A model generated the notes under the pieces. It saw only the letters and a list, made by a program, of their open reading frames with translations. It was not told the origin of the DNA and did not search any database. Made by a program: the position numbers and the translations under genes. Positions 13,701-21,092 of a stretch of DNA of 32,000 nt are shown one piece after another (the first letter of the stretch is position 1; every line of letters starts with the position of its first letter). This DNA is from an uncultured Fastidiosipila sp. (GTDB lineage: Bacteria; Bacillota; Clostridia; Saccharofermentanales; Fastidiosipilaceae). The stretch is from contig CALLQJ010000350.1 in assembly GCA_938014865.1 (NCBI GenBank), positions 1 to 32,000 on the forward strand, given 5' to 3'.

Positions 13701-15941
13701 CGCCTGAATGTAGGCCCAGTGCTCACGCATGCGGTCAAAATTATTCTCGTCGTGCTTTTGTACCGTCAGCTCAAAGCTGTGGACTTCTTCATTGTCTTCG
13801 TTTGTCACATAAACTTTTGTGCTGCCCGGTGCCAGAGGCACGATAAAGCCCCGGTCATTGCGGGCGACGGACTCATCTTCCACCGTATACTTATGATTGC
13901 GCATATGCGGCACGTGAATCTTGTTCGTCGCCAGGATCATATCTTCTTCGGGCGTCTGATCAATGATAAAGGTCTCTTCTGCCGGCTCTTCCTCTTCTTC
14001 AACAGGCGGTCCGAAATAGATGCTGTCAAAATAAACCGCACCCGTCGTCCCGTTTCCGGAGGTATCCGTAAAGAGAATGACCCGGGCAGCCTTGCATTCG
14101 GCGGGAACATCACTTGCCGGAATATCGATCGTGTAAGTTTCCCAGTCGCTTGTCCCGCGCTTGCTTGAAGATTCAAGATAGCTTATCTGCTGACCGTTCT
14201 CATCAAACCAGGTCACTCGGCCGCGCGTCCCGCTGCCGCCTGTGATCTCTTGGGTTTTCATATCGAAGCGGAACTGATAGTCCGTCTCGGAATCAGGCAG
14301 TGCAAAATCCTGATCGATGGCTGCTCGGAGCGGCTTGTCGCCGTCTGATTTTATTTCCAGAATCTTATTGCCGCTGCCGTCATCAATGACCTGCAGTGCA
14401 TAGTCCGTATCCTGCCCCTTGGGGATCCAGGTTTTCGACCACAAAGCCGGAGCAGGCCCGGTGTAGCCGTCTTCAATCGCCCCCGGAACCGTCTCTTCAA
14501 AGCCCGGATTCAGCACAAGATTGTTCTCCGTAATGGTTTCAGAAGCCCCGGTCAGATCAATATAAGGAGCGCCGAAGTAAATCGAATCAAAATAGCTCTG
14601 TCCCGTAGCGCCTCTGCCGGAATCGTCGCTGATCAGCTGAATTCTTGCATAGGCTGCTGTTTCCGGAATATCCACGGGGAAAACAATTTCTTTCCAATCC
14701 GTGGTCCCCTTTGTGGTATCGGTCTGGACCTTCATAAGGACTTGATTCTCTTGGTCAAAGACTGTAACACGTGCTCTCGGACCGACCCCTAAAACGTCAA
14801 CCGTCTTGAGACCGAAGCGCAAAACATGCTCGGTCCCCGGATTTAAAATCTCCACATCCTGGCCTAAGAATAAACGCACCGGCGTCTCCTCATCCTGAGA
14901 GGCCATACGCAGAATATTATTCGATCCGCTGCCGTCATCGATAAGATCAAAGAGGTAATCACTCTCGGCACCTACCGGGACCCAGGTATTTGTCCACAAA
15001 TCCGGCATTTGCTCGCCGGTAAAAGGCGGCTCGGCACTTTTGCCGAGTTCAAAGCCCGGATTCTTCAATAAGTTGCTTTCGGGCGAAATTTCCGAAGGCG
15101 CACCACTTAAATCAATCTCCGTTTCACCCGTATCCGGCTCTTCAGGATCCTCCGGCTGAACGGGTTCCGTATACTCTGTCACCGGCGCAATAATGGCATC
15201 GTCAAACCAGACCGTTCCCGTTGTGCCTTCGCTTCTGTTATTATTCGCCAGCTGGAATCTCAAGCCCTGCGCCTCTTCCGGAACACTGATCACTTTTGTT
15301 ACACGCTGCCAGCCGTTCGTTTCGGAAATATAATCGCTTTGGATCATGTTGTCCGGCTTGGCCAGTTTAAAATCAGCGGAACGCTGCACGGGATCGCTGT
15401 ACCAGGTCAATCTGGCAAAAGCCCCGGTCTCTCCGTTCAGCTCTTCCGTTTTAAGTTCATAACTCAAAACGAGCTCTACGGAAGGATCGGGGATTTCGAT
15501 ATCCTGCCCGATAAATAAACGCACGGGCGTGTCGGCATCCTGTGACGCCATCTCAAGGATATGATTGGATCCGCTCCCGTCATCAATCACTTGGAAGGAA
15601 TAATCTGTCCCCTTCCCGACGGGCCTCCAGCTGTTTGTCCAATCTTTCGGCTGTAAATCACCTTGGAAATTATTGCCGCTTACCGCCTCTGTTTCTTCAA
15701 AACCCGGATTCTTCACCAAGTTTCTGCTTCTGAGAATCTCCAAAGCCGCCTCATCAATATGACTCGGATCTACGGCTTCGAAGTTCTGACCTTCTTGCCT
15801 TGAAAGCTGCGTTCGCTCTTTTGCCATCAGCTGCTTGGCCGGTCTGATCCCCGGGCTCGGCAGCAGAATCTGAGCCAAAAAGCCCAGACTCAGTACTGAC
15901 GTTATCGCAGCTTTGCAAACGCTCTTTTTGCGTAAATGCAT
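10764..15941 (-). CDS. Giant surface-anchored polysaccharide lyase family 8 (hyaluronate/chondroitin/xanthan lyase type)
   Basis: 1725 residues. Order: signal peptide (1-40); three related beta-sandwich modules starting NLVKNPGFEE (74), NLLKNPGFEL (290) and NLVLNPGFEE (474), each with DDGSGS/N and a C-terminal TG-x-x-x-FD segment, CBM-like; an Ig/BIG2-like domain (about 657-730); the PL8 alpha-toroid with GNWWNYEIG (855-863) and the catalytic set Asn917, His967 (GSYLDHGG), Tyr977 (AYNGAYG) and RGRSKSR (1033-1039); PL8 beta domains; a Pro-Thr-Glu-rich linker; an X2-like module; then PGKTGENN (1688-1695), a membrane helix and KRRRR. PL8 enzymes cleave uronic-acid glycans by beta-elimination; spacing of the catalytic residues matches pneumococcal hyaluronate lyase closely. 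The tail resembles an LPxTG signal but with an inserted Gly, so it may be membrane-held. AGAGGAGG precedes the ATG. Monocistronic. Confidence 0.93.
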   Translation of the reverse strand: MHLRKKSVCKAAITSVLSLGFLAQILLPSPGIRPAKQLMAKERTQLSRQEGQNFEAVDPSHIDEAALEILRSRNLVKNPGFEETEAVSGNNFQGDLQPKDWTNSWRPVGKGTDYSFQVIDDGSGSNHILEMASQDADTPVRLFIGQDIEIPDPSVELVLSYELKTEELNGETGAFARLTWYSDPVQRSADFKLAKPDNMIQSDYISETNGWQRVTKVISVPEEAQGLRFQLANNNRSEGTTGTVWFDDAIIAPVTEYTEPVQPEDPEEPDTGETEIDLSGAPSEISPESNLLKNPGFELGKSAEPPFTGEQMPDLWTNTWVPVGAESDYLFDLIDDGSGSNNILRMASQDEETPVRLFLGQDVEILNPGTEHVLRFGLKTVDVLGVGPRARVTVFDQENQVLMKVQTDTTKGTTDWKEIVFPVDIPETAAYARIQLISDDSGRGATGQSYFDSIYFGAPYIDLTGASETITENNLVLNPGFEETVPGAIEDGYTGPAPALWSKTWIPKGQDTDYALQVIDDGSGNKILEIKSDGDKPLRAAIDQDFALPDSETDYQFRFDMKTQEITGGSGTRGRVTWFDENGQQISYLESSSKRGTSDWETYTIDIPASDVPAECKAARVILFTDTSGNGTTGAVYFDSIYFGPPVEEEEEPAEETFIIDQTPEEDMILATNKIHVPHMRNHKYTVEDESVARNDRGFIVPLAPGSTKVYVTNEDNEEVHSFELTVQKHDENNFDRMREHWAYIQAGNAAYDPTEAQMRENFERFEQNVANYMATADMDPARTYIWEDYPFEGVPDRAYSVSIRYGFLRLEEMAKAISNPHSAYYMDIEAIRFIKDNLRWLCEQHYHRGLPVTGNWWNYEIGATRHINNLLCFIYPFFTDEEVDQLTDAINYYVPDPGYSQATIQGPRVNRIYGANQVDIGKVKLITGVLREDSAQMKEASEAIADVLPLVTSGNGFYPDGSYLDHGGKNNKPVAYNGAYGLVLIEGLSKVVPIIQMSDNPWDESDLDIVYFWFRDAYFPLMYKGEFMDMTRGRSKSRVKEQPHDKQVKVFRPGLRIANMGDGNDPRQIAMKEIIKSQVAEDSYFDILKNLKGYSDFRAMKDLLEDDTIQGVSRDSYIKLYNSMDKFVYFNAERDFAVGISMYSDETQNYEDMNDENRQGWYEGDGMFYLYNGDLGHYSGDYRPTVDPYSFPGTTVLLEPRADGSGETNLPSAFVGMTKIAQDQAAVAMDFTNWNEKLTAKKAWFVFGDKIVFLGGEITGPEGQAIRTTIENRKVSDVAYDLYVNGAAYPLTKGSGESTIAQAETIFLEGPERKLNIGYAFLEDTDLKIKYENRVSSWSTINYGQSDAPVNEDYITVSQAHDAEKQSYAYVLYPNHSRDEFRQRAENQTLEVLRNDASVQAVYDAETKAWGIVKYDAEDFVLNEDVSLHSAGIYTIKEKDDASFEISYVDPAGHQDIGEANLTLSDDYEASFVPSKGLKDITSQASLRYVGETEEPTEPTETTEPTESEEPTEPTDPEEPTEPSETTEPTEPSEPVTPTTPSASIEDLTWLDERIEDSDRPIEEPTGITWLKGSAEGLVFKANGEIEDLLSIKLNGEIIFRAGEPLESDAYRLEEGSTILTLLPAALEKLPLGENTLELKFKRGDDVEAGVLKLRFTVKASAATSQDSDTTETKPAESSKPTEKDAPGKTGENNRMYIAGSAFLLSALLLAVIVLKRRRREDEQ
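11325..11469 (-). repeat. Low-complexity Glu-Pro-Thr/Ser linker coding repeat
   Basis: Inside the PL8 gene, about 48 codons encode repeating EPTEPTE/EPSE units, a typical extended spacer between wall-proximal and catalytic modules in Gram-positive surface proteins. Such repeats are prone to length variation between strains. Confidence 0.85.
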
Positions 15942-16149
15942 TCTCTACCTCCTCTGATTAGCATGGCAGCATTTTGCACAAATATTCTATACCAGATTAC
16001 CTTCTTATATATATTTTGTATATAAGCCGTCTTTTTTGCATGTGCAGCTGTTGGAAGGAAGAGATTTTTTTGGCATAAAATTATGCATATTAATAGAGCG
16101 GAGGATGTTCCGCTGATAAAACCGCAATATCACAGCATTTCTCTGCTTA
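15942..16149. promoter_or_regulatory. Intergenic region: end of fructan operon and PL8 promoter
   Basis: No gene seen. A perfect dyad CTTATATA-N7-TATATAAG (16004-16011 / 16019-16026) lies about 65 bases upstream of the PL8 ATG. On the minus strand an extended -10 (TGGTATAGAAT, near 15985-15995) follows it. A hairpin AGCGGA-N6-TCCGCT at 16097-16114 follows the cytoplasmic GH32 stop but lacks a proper T-tract, so it is only a weak terminator candidate. Confidence 0.4.
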
Positions 16150-17625
16150 TTAAAAGAGCTTGTACTTTGTAATATCCATGCACGCATCACCAAGGGCTTC
16201 GAAGACAATTTCATCAGCACTCAGTTCGGTCTGAACAAGACACGACAGAACGTATTCTCCGCCATTGACAAATATTTCCGCGCTGTAGTGATCCAGTATA
16301 ATCTGCAGATCAAGCACACCGTTCCACGAATCAATTTTGAGATCTTTTTGGTGCATACTCGCCGCACGAATGCCTGAGCGGCTTCGGTCAAGTGTAAGCA
16401 AGGATTCCTGCGGGCGGAACGTTAAACTGCTAAAATTTTTGCCTCCGGCAGCGAAACAGATCCTAAAACAATGGAGCCATTTTTCAGGAATTGTCCGTAA
16501 ACGAACATGCAGTTCCGCGGAGCGTCCGCTGATGCCTTCCAATTGCTGCATTCCGCTCAGGCGCACATTTTTATAGTCAACTTTTTCACTGCGATAACGG
16601 GCCAGTTCACGGATAGGCTGCTGATAAAGTCTGCCGTTTTTAAGCGTTAATTCACGCGGCAGCGTCATTTGCCCCAGCCACTTATTTTTCTTAGGATAAA
16701 CGGCTTTATAAGTTTCCCAGTTCTGCATCCAGGCAACCATGATGCGTCTGCCGTCCGACGCGAGAACTGTCTGCGGGGCATAAAAATCAAGACCGTAGTC
16801 AATGGTATGCACGTGTTCACGGACGAAACGGACAGCATCTTTATCAATCCGTCCGATACAGGCAACAGTTCCTCCTCCGTTCCCGTACTCCGAACCATCC
16901 GGCATCATTTCCATGGGACTTAGCAGCAGAATGGATTTCCCGTCAAGCTCAAAGAGATCCGGACACTCCCACATCATGCCGAGGCTGCCGTCATTTTCAG
17001 CTAAAATACCTTCATAACGCCATGTATAGCAATCCGGACTGCGGTACAACAAAAGGGAGCCAAGCTGATGCTCATTTTTGGCGCTTACAACACAAAAATA
17101 ATCCCCCTCTTTTGAGCGCCAAATTTTAGGATCGCGAAAATCATAGGGGCTCATGCCCGGCGGCAATGAACTTGTATCCAAAACAGGATTTTCACTATGT
17201 TTTGTATAATTAACACCATCGCCTATGGCGATACATTGCATCTGAACTTCCTTGTCAGAATGCGTATGCGATTTGGACACGCCGGTATACATCAAAAGAT
17301 GTTTATCATCATAGGCAATGGCCGTTCCGGAAAAGCATCCGTGTGCATCGTAATTATGGTCAGGTGCAAGTGCCGCAGGAAGATAAGTCCAATGCAGCAA
17401 ATCCTCGCTTACCGCATGCCCCCAATGCATAGTGCCCCAAAATGTATTAAAAGGATAATACTGATAGAACAAATGGTACTGTCCCTTATAGAAAGAAAAA
17501 CCGTTCGGATCATTCATCCAGCCTGTCAAAGGTGTCAAATGAAAGACAGGACGTCCATCCTTCATATCGTTTTTTGCTTTTTCACGTTCAAAGTCTCTGA
17601 CCTTTTTCAATTCATTGCTATGCAT
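16150..17625 (-). CDS. Cytoplasmic GH32 beta-fructosidase (sucrose-6-phosphate hydrolase-like)
   Basis: 491 residues without signal peptide. The five-bladed propeller carries all three GH32 signatures: WMNDPNG (36-42, nucleophile Asp39), FRDP (163-166, transition-state Asp165) and ECPD (220-223, acid/base Glu220). A C-terminal beta-sandwich follows from about 350. The family hydrolyses terminal beta-fructosyl bonds in sucrose, sucrose-6-phosphate or fructo-oligosaccharides. Because the locus imports by ABC transport rather than PTS, unphosphorylated oligofructosides are the likelier substrate. AGGAG overlaps the stop codon of the upstream gene, 8 bases away, indicating translational coupling. 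Last gene of the fructan operon. Confidence 0.95.
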   Translation of the reverse strand: MHSNELKKVRDFEREKAKNDMKDGRPVFHLTPLTGWMNDPNGFSFYKGQYHLFYQYYPFNTFWGTMHWGHAVSEDLLHWTYLPAALAPDHNYDAHGCFSGTAIAYDDKHLLMYTGVSKSHTHSDKEVQMQCIAIGDGVNYTKHSENPVLDTSSLPPGMSPYDFRDPKIWRSKEGDYFCVVSAKNEHQLGSLLLYRSPDCYTWRYEGILAENDGSLGMMWECPDLFELDGKSILLLSPMEMMPDGSEYGNGGGTVACIGRIDKDAVRFVREHVHTIDYGLDFYAPQTVLASDGRRIMVAWMQNWETYKAVYPKKNKWLGQMTLPRELTLKNGRLYQQPIRELARYRSEKVDYKNVRLSGMQQLEGISGRSAELHVRLRTIPEKWLHCFRICFAAGGKNFSSLTFRPQESLLTLDRSRSGIRAASMHQKDLKIDSWNGVLDLQIILDHYSAEIFVNGGEYVLSCLVQTELSADEIVFEALGDACMDITKYKLF

Positions 17626-17633
17626 AAGATCTC

Positions 17634-19160
17634 CTAAGCGGTAAATTCTTGCAGATTGCTGAATAGTACTTTGTTGTTTTCAGCAAACAAATTAATTGCC
17701 TTTCCGCTGACTCCGTACAAGCGGACCGTTAAAGACGCAATGTCATCCAAATAAAAAATTCCGACAGAGCCTTCTTGTATATAAGTGAAGGAATATTTTA
17801 TTCCGGGCTTCAGCGCAGCATCACAGGAAGTAATTAAGGTATCCCCTTCATTAAAGAGAAGCTTAATTTGCTGATCTTTCGGACTATAGACAATACTTTT
17901 CGATTTGCTTTGATCACCGTCAAAGTCAAAACTGAGACCAAAACTGCCTTCATCTGAATAAGTAAAATCTCCTTTCAGCAAAAAGCTCTCATAAGATGTA
18001 AAAGCTTCCGTATAAAGGTACTTAGCTCCTGCATTCATTTCAACAGTATTGTCCTCTGTTCTGAGCGGTCTCTCCTGATCAAACTGTGAAATTAACTGTT
18101 CAAGCGGAACCAGAATAAGGTCACCATTTTCCTTTTGCTCAATCTTCTGGACGATCAGATTACCGCCCCATGCTGATACCTCACGCAAAGACGATGGTGA
18201 TTCGGAACGACGTGCCCAGCCCGCCATATAATGATCCGTCCCGTCAGAAACGTGTTTAGCGGCATAAAACAGTTTCCCGTCCAGACGCTTAGGTTCAGAA
18301 TAAGGTCCGTACGCTTCTTCAGACCGGGCATACCATAAGGTATCGTCCTGTCCCGAATAAGTCAGATAGTGCACATCACCGATCGAAAATGTATCACTGC
18401 ATTCTAAATTCCAAAACTCTTTCGCAGGATCTGTGAAAATAATCCCTTCATAATTTTGTTCTGTTAAATCCTTATTCAGACTGTACTTCAAAATTCGCGC
18501 CGTACCGTCTTGTTGTGCGGTAATCGTCATGATAATTTTCTCGCCGGCCGGATCGTAATAAGCCTGCGGATCACGGAAGTCCTTTTTTTGTCCCAGTTCT
18601 GCCGGAGGTGTGATCTCCCAGCCTTCACGTTTCTTCCAGCTGTGCAGATTATCACTTTCTGCAAGCATGATTTTTTGCGCATATTCATGCGATTCGGAGG
18701 AAGCCTGTCCCGTATAAAAGAAATAATATTTGTCCTCAACTTTAACTATTGACCCCGTGCCGATCCAGGCATCCTGTCCGCCTTTTCTGCTCGCTTCCAG
18801 TACCGGTTCCGGGTATTCTTTGTATGTAATAAAATCATCGCTTTCCGCCAGATACACAGAGTGATTATAAGAATCACCGCCGTCTTTAAGATAATAAATA
18901 TAAAAAATACCATCCTCGTAGTATGGCATCGGATCACCGACATAAGGCTGTTGAATGCCGTCTTTCTCCGGCAAAAAGAAATACCTATACGCATGAGAAG
19001 CTTCCTGCTTGCCCGGACTCTGTGCATCCGCGTAGTCTTTATCTTCGTCTGTAAAATAGCTCTTTTGCTGCTTCTCGCTGTTCAGTGTACCGTCACAGGC
19101 ACAAAGCAAACTTACGAGCAGTGCACCAATCATCAGCGTTTTAACATTTTTAGAAATCAT
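17634..19160 (-). CDS. GH32-like surface lipoprotein (fructanase)
   Basis: 508 residues. The signal peptide ends in lipobox LLCAC with Cys22 lipidated, placing the enzyme on the outer face of the membrane. The propeller motifs are a variant of GH32: the nucleophile motif is YVGDPMP (Asp76) instead of WMNDPNG, then FRDP (Arg196, Asp197) and ECSD (Glu253). A C-terminal beta-sandwich from about 370 has SFGLSFDFDGD typical of the GH32 C-domain. It probably trims levan or inulin-type fructan at the cell surface. The frame is open to 19238, but GGAGA before the ATG at 19160 gives a lipoprotein signal starting MISKNVK and is preferred. The upstream gap of 78 bases contains a strong hairpin. Confidence 0.88.
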   Translation of the reverse strand: MISKNVKTLMIGALLVSLLCACDGTLNSEKQQKSYFTDEDKDYADAQSPGKQEASHAYRYFFLPEKDGIQQPYVGDPMPYYEDGIFYIYYLKDGGDSYNHSVYLAESDDFITYKEYPEPVLEASRKGGQDAWIGTGSIVKVEDKYYFFYTGQASSESHEYAQKIMLAESDNLHSWKKREGWEITPPAELGQKKDFRDPQAYYDPAGEKIIMTITAQQDGTARILKYSLNKDLTEQNYEGIIFTDPAKEFWNLECSDTFSIGDVHYLTYSGQDDTLWYARSEEAYGPYSEPKRLDGKLFYAAKHVSDGTDHYMAGWARRSESPSSLREVSAWGGNLIVQKIEQKENGDLILVPLEQLISQFDQERPLRTEDNTVEMNAGAKYLYTEAFTSYESFLLKGDFTYSDEGSFGLSFDFDGDQSKSKSIVYSPKDQQIKLLFNEGDTLITSCDAALKPGIKYSFTYIQEGSVGIFYLDDIASLTVRLYGVSGKAINLFAENNKVLFSNLQEFTA

Positions 19161-19189
19161 AAGTTCTCCGAAATCGCGGAACATGTGCA

Positions 19190-19215
19190 TAGGGGGAGAG
19201 CCGTTCTCCCCCCTA
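19190..19215 (-). promoter_or_regulatory. Strong intra-operon hairpin
   Basis: TAGGGGGAGA-GCCG-TTCTCCCCCCTA forms a GC-rich near-perfect stem between the carbohydrate-binding lipoprotein gene and the GH32 lipoprotein gene. No T-tract follows, so it is more likely an mRNA processing or stabilising element than a full terminator. It could raise the level of the upstream binding genes relative to the enzymes. Confidence 0.6.
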
Positions 19216-19238
19216 TTGCATTCCGCCAAAATATTCAC

Positions 19239-21071
19239 TTATTGAACCTTCGTTTGATAAATCTTCATATCCTCTATCTCTATGGTGACATCATCCAGAT
19301 TCGAGAGTTCTTCAGAGCCGAATTGGAAAAGGAGCTCAAAGTCCATATCCATCACGAATGTTTCGTCCGTCTTATAAGTAAATGTTTGTGCTTCGGGCGT
19401 CAGATCAATAGACTCCGCAATGCGCGGATCCCAGCCGCCAAGCGGGTTCAAGAAAACTCCGGCCGATATATTTTCATCTGCCCGTGCTTTGATTTCAATT
19501 GTGTAATAACTGTCAGACTGCAGGACCAGCGGGTTCCCGGTGTAGCCGAAAATCAATTTATTATGCCAGTCAACCGTACCGCCGTCATCAATGCGATAGA
19601 AGAGGCTGCCGTCTTCTGTCCAAATCGTACCTACACCTTTATCATGATCCTCATCGGTTCCGTTAAAAGTCTCCCACAATTTATCCGGATTGTTTCCGTT
19701 GGAGGTATTGCTGCCAAAAGCCATAAAACTGTCAATCATCTTCTCCGTTTCGAGATCGCCTTCAAGCTTTCCGAATTCAACGGAATGAATAAGCAATTTA
19801 TTCGTCGTGACCCCTTCCGCCGGATCACCGATCTGGAATCTGATCGTAGGATCATCTACCGGGTTCTCGGCTGTAAACTGCCCCTCAAGCTGAACTTCTT
19901 CTCCTGCTGCTGCCGTCAGCCCGCTGAACGAAACACGCTGCTTGTCATATTGGCTTTTGCTTTCGACTAGAATTTCACCGCCCTGATCCGCTTCGGATTC
20001 GAGTGTAATGACATAATAATACTTCTGATCTTTCTCTATTTTCACATCTTCCAGCGCTACGTCTGCCTTTATGCTCCAAACACCGCCTTCCGCGGGATAA
20101 GAAGCAATGCTGACCTCATTTGCACCTGCTAAACTTGCTTCTGCTCCGTCTCCTGCTTCCACTTCAGCAGAGACACCATCTGTGAAATCTGTTTTAAAGA
20201 GCTTTACTTTTGTTTGTTCGCCTGTGATCTTATAGATCTCGATTTTATCAATGACGATTGTGAAATTTTCCGGTGTTGTATCGTCAGGATTATCAGGATT
20301 AGGCGTGATCTTTCCGACATTAAACATCAGCTCGGCACTGCCTTCTCCTTCAGAACTGAAGTCCATTTCCAAAGGTGCAAGCTTAGGTCCGATCTCCACA
20401 TTAAATGCACCGCCGAAGGTCTTCCATTCTTCAGCCTTCTCATCTCTGGCTAAAATGTGTGCATACGTCTCTTTATCCGACTTTGCCCAGATTTTTACTT
20501 TATAGTCAGCTTTTTCCAGCTTAAAGCCGGGTTTCACAAGCTGAACATCACCGTCTCCTTCGCCGGGAGACTCTACGGAGAGAACGTAGGCACCTTTTTC
20601 AAGTTTCGCCTCCGCTTCTGCATTATCAGAAAGCTTAAACTCCCAGCCATGTGTGTCTTTTACTTCTTCCGTCGAAAAATCAAAATCTTTGTAGAGTATC
20701 TCTTCGCTTGTTTTCTTGGTAACGGTGAGGGTGGAATAAGCTTCAGCCGACATACCATCGTCATCCGTTACAGAATATGTCAATTCATAAGAGCCTGCTT
20801 TATCCGGTACCACCTGCCCGTTTTTAAAATCCAGTGAAGGCGTAGAATCCAGCTTAATAAGGTCACTGAGATCTTCGCCGTCTTTGCCCTCAGCGCTTAC
20901 GCCTTCGAGCGCATTGAACACTTGTCCCTCTTCAACTTTTTGATCTTCTACACCATTAATGACCGGAGCCGATTTGTCCGGCTCAGGTTCTTTATCCGAT
21001 CCCCCGCAAGCCGCCAAAGCAACAGCCGATGCTAAGATCATTGAGATAATCAGATTCCTTTGTTTTTTCAT
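19239..21071 (-). CDS. Ig-like / CBM-like glycan-binding lipoprotein
   Basis: 610 residues. The signal peptide ends in lipobox ALAAC (Cys22), then GGSDKEPEPDKS. Residues about 34-117 form an Ig-like domain of the DUF5011 type: APVINGVEDQKVEEG at the start and AGSYELTYSVTDDDG near the end. The remainder looks like three consecutive beta-sandwich modules of about 150 residues (from about 125, 290 and 450), each with Tyr-Tyr-x-x-x-I/V-x-I/L edge strands as in CBM4/9-like modules. No catalytic motif is seen. Placed between the binding protein and a fructanase, it probably captures fructan at the surface. I do not know a named family for the whole protein. Confidence 0.75.
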   Translation of the reverse strand: MKKQRNLIISMILASAVALAACGGSDKEPEPDKSAPVINGVEDQKVEEGQVFNALEGVSAEGKDGEDLSDLIKLDSTPSLDFKNGQVVPDKAGSYELTYSVTDDDGMSAEAYSTLTVTKKTSEEILYKDFDFSTEEVKDTHGWEFKLSDNAEAEAKLEKGAYVLSVESPGEGDGDVQLVKPGFKLEKADYKVKIWAKSDKETYAHILARDEKAEEWKTFGGAFNVEIGPKLAPLEMDFSSEGEGSAELMFNVGKITPNPDNPDDTTPENFTIVIDKIEIYKITGEQTKVKLFKTDFTDGVSAEVEAGDGAEASLAGANEVSIASYPAEGGVWSIKADVALEDVKIEKDQKYYYVITLESEADQGGEILVESKSQYDKQRVSFSGLTAAAGEEVQLEGQFTAENPVDDPTIRFQIGDPAEGVTTNKLLIHSVEFGKLEGDLETEKMIDSFMAFGSNTSNGNNPDKLWETFNGTDEDHDKGVGTIWTEDGSLFYRIDDGGTVDWHNKLIFGYTGNPLVLQSDSYYTIEIKARADENISAGVFLNPLGGWDPRIAESIDLTPEAQTFTYKTDETFVMDMDFELLFQFGSEELSNLDDVTIEIEDMKIYQTKVQ

Positions 21072-21092
21072 TTTTCATCTACCTTTCATTTT

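Noticed and set aside
13341..14168. 275-codon rightward frame inside the PL8 gene
   Set aside because: Antisense shadow of the catalytic region caused by codon bias; no recognisable domain or ribosome binding site.
16097..16114. Rho-independent terminator after the cytoplasmic GH32
   Set aside because: Only a 6-base stem and no T-run on the minus strand; listed only as a weak candidate in the intergenic entry.
18861..19970. 369-codon rightward frame opposite the GH32 and Ig/CBM lipoproteins
   Set aside because: It spans two real leftward genes and their gap, is rich in Ile/Arg/Phe as expected of antisense reading, and lacks a start signal.
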